Source: an uncultured Francisella sp.
GTDB lineage: Bacteria > Pseudomonadota > Gammaproteobacteria > Burkholderiales > Neisseriaceae
NCBI GenBank assembly: GCA_905373555.1
Contig: CAJPTP010000065.1
Span: 1-6,210 of the forward strand
Direction of reading: 5' to 3'
DNA length: 6,210 bases
A program made the position numbers and the translations under genes. Positions 5,589 to 6,210 of this stretch are shown here, one piece after another. Every line of letters starts with the position of its first letter. The first letter of the stretch is position 1. The notes below the pieces were generated by a model that worked only from the letters and a program-made list of their open reading frames with translations, was not told the origin of the DNA and did not search any database.

Positions 5589-6113
5589 TCAAGCTTGGGG
5601 CGCTTGCGGATCTCGGGCGTCGATCGAGCAAGACTCGATTTCGACGTCTTGGCGCGAGCGAATCTCCTTGCGCTTTTCCGCCGCGGCCGCCCGACAGCGC
5701 TTCAGCGGCGTGTCCAACTTCAATTGGGGCACGCGCGTGGGCTTGCCCTTGTCGTCCAAGGCGACCATGGTGAAGTAGCAGCTGTTGGTGTGGCGCACGG
5801 CCTTGGTCTTCACGTCCTGCGCTTCCACCCGTATGCCCACCTCCATCGACGTGTTGCCCGTGCGGTTGATCGACGCCTTGAAGGTCACAAGCTCCCCCAC
5901 CCGAATCGGCTCTTTGAACAAAACGCGGTCGACCGACAACGTGACCACGTAGTAGCCGCAATAGCGCGTGGCGCAGGCGTAAGCGACTTGGTCGAGCAGC
6001 CGCAGCAGCTCGCCGCCGTGAACGTTGCCGGAAAAATTCGCGGAATCGGGCATCATCAGCACCGACATGGTCAGCTGTTCGATCGAATCGCAATTGCACA
6101 CCGTATAGTCCAT
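5589..6113 (-). CDS. Acyl-CoA thioesterase, single hotdog domain
   Basis: 174 residues when started at ATG 6113-6111. Predicted to hydrolyse acyl-CoA to free fatty acid and CoA in the cytoplasm. The hotdog signature is clear: LTMSVLMMPDSANFSGNVHGG (residues 14-34, in pieces) with Asn30 and HGG, then LLDQVAYACA with Asp41, the usual catalytic or structural acid on the central helix. VVTLSVDRVLFKEPIRVGE and INRTGNTSMEVGIRVEAQ are the beta strands, followed by HTNSCYFTMVALDDKGKP. The core ends near 130; the last 40 or so residues are a charged tail (KRCRAAAAEKRKEIRSRQ and beyond) that is poorly conserved in such proteins. Start choice: GGGGGA lies just before ATG 6113; an in-frame ATG at 6128 would add five residues but has a poorer ribosome binding site, so either is possible. 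Convergent with the lipoprotein gene and sharing its terminator; no evidence that the two act together. Confidence 0.92.
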   Translation of the reverse strand: MDYTVCNCDSIEQLTMSVLMMPDSANFSGNVHGGELLRLLDQVAYACATRYCGYYVVTLSVDRVLFKEPIRVGELVTFKASINRTGNTSMEVGIRVEAQDVKTKAVRHTNSCYFTMVALDDKGKPTRVPQLKLDTPLKRCRAAAAEKRKEIRSRQDVEIESCSIDARDPQAPQA

Positions 6114-6210
6114 CGTTTCCCCCACCATTTCGTTTCGTTCTTGGACTTGCAGCCGTCTCCGCCCCCAAGCGCGAAGCAAAGCGCGGCACTTGAACGGCGC
6201 CCTCTTTTCC
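6114..6210 (-). other. Upstream region of the thioesterase gene, no promoter recognised
   Basis: On the minus strand the stretch just before the start carries a G-rich ribosome binding site (GGGGGA at 6123-6118). AAGCGCG occurs twice on + at 6167-6173 and 6179-6185. I see no convincing -35/-10 pair and no further gene before the window ends. Confidence 0.4.

Noticed and set aside
5206..6189. 327-codon minus-strand frame over the thioesterase and terminator
   Set aside because: It reads straight through the strong terminator and is out of frame with the hotdog thioesterase, whose motifs are unambiguous.
1..6210. tRNA, rRNA, CRISPR array, insertion sequence or phage genes
   Set aside because: I saw no cloverleaf, no regularly spaced repeats beyond the 12-bp tandem, no transposase or integrase motifs and no terminal inverted repeats with target duplications.

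Overview
The window is bacterial, GC-rich DNA with five protein-coding genes, one of them cut by the left edge. It most likely comes from a betaproteobacterium, probably Burkholderiales. The reasons are a CNP1-like protein (a family concentrated in Betaproteobacteria), a thioesterase that resembles Burkholderiales relatives, and overall gene style. The genus cannot be named from the sequence. Codon use is unusual for such GC-rich DNA: TTG is common for Leu, CAA for Gln and AAA for Lys.

Layout from left to right: (1) 1-375, + strand, the C-terminal part of a CNP1-like protein. (2) 376-481, a short gap holding a 12-bp tandem repeat. (3) 482-1648, + strand, a YhhJ-type ABC-2 permease. (4) 1741-3423, + strand, a TolC/NodT-type outer-membrane efflux lipoprotein. 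(5) 3424-3685, a 262-bp regulatory gap with several inverted repeats, an AT-rich island and a possible short terminator. (6) 3686-5362, + strand, a 558-residue lipoprotein. It has a helical or coiled-coil N-terminal half, and its C-terminal end resembles the C-terminal beta-barrel of factor H-binding protein/TbpB surface lipoproteins. (7) 5363-5588, a convergent gap with a strong bidirectional terminator at 5393-5427. (8) 5589-6113, - strand, a single-hotdog acyl-CoA thioesterase. (9) 6114-6210, its upstream region.

The permease and the outer-membrane protein are co-directional, 92 bp apart with no clear terminator between them. They probably form the inner- and outer-membrane parts of one tripartite ABC export system. 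The ATPase (RbbA type) and the periplasmic adaptor (HlyD/YhiI type) that it needs are not in this window. The large lipoprotein gene has its own ribosome binding site and probably its own promoter, so a link to the pump is possible but not shown. The thioesterase is convergent and looks like ordinary lipid/CoA housekeeping.

The most interesting item is the 558-residue lipoprotein. Its end matches the order of conserved elements in Slam-dependent surface lipoproteins, yet its lipobox is followed by Asp-Glu, which in E. coli would keep it in the inner membrane.
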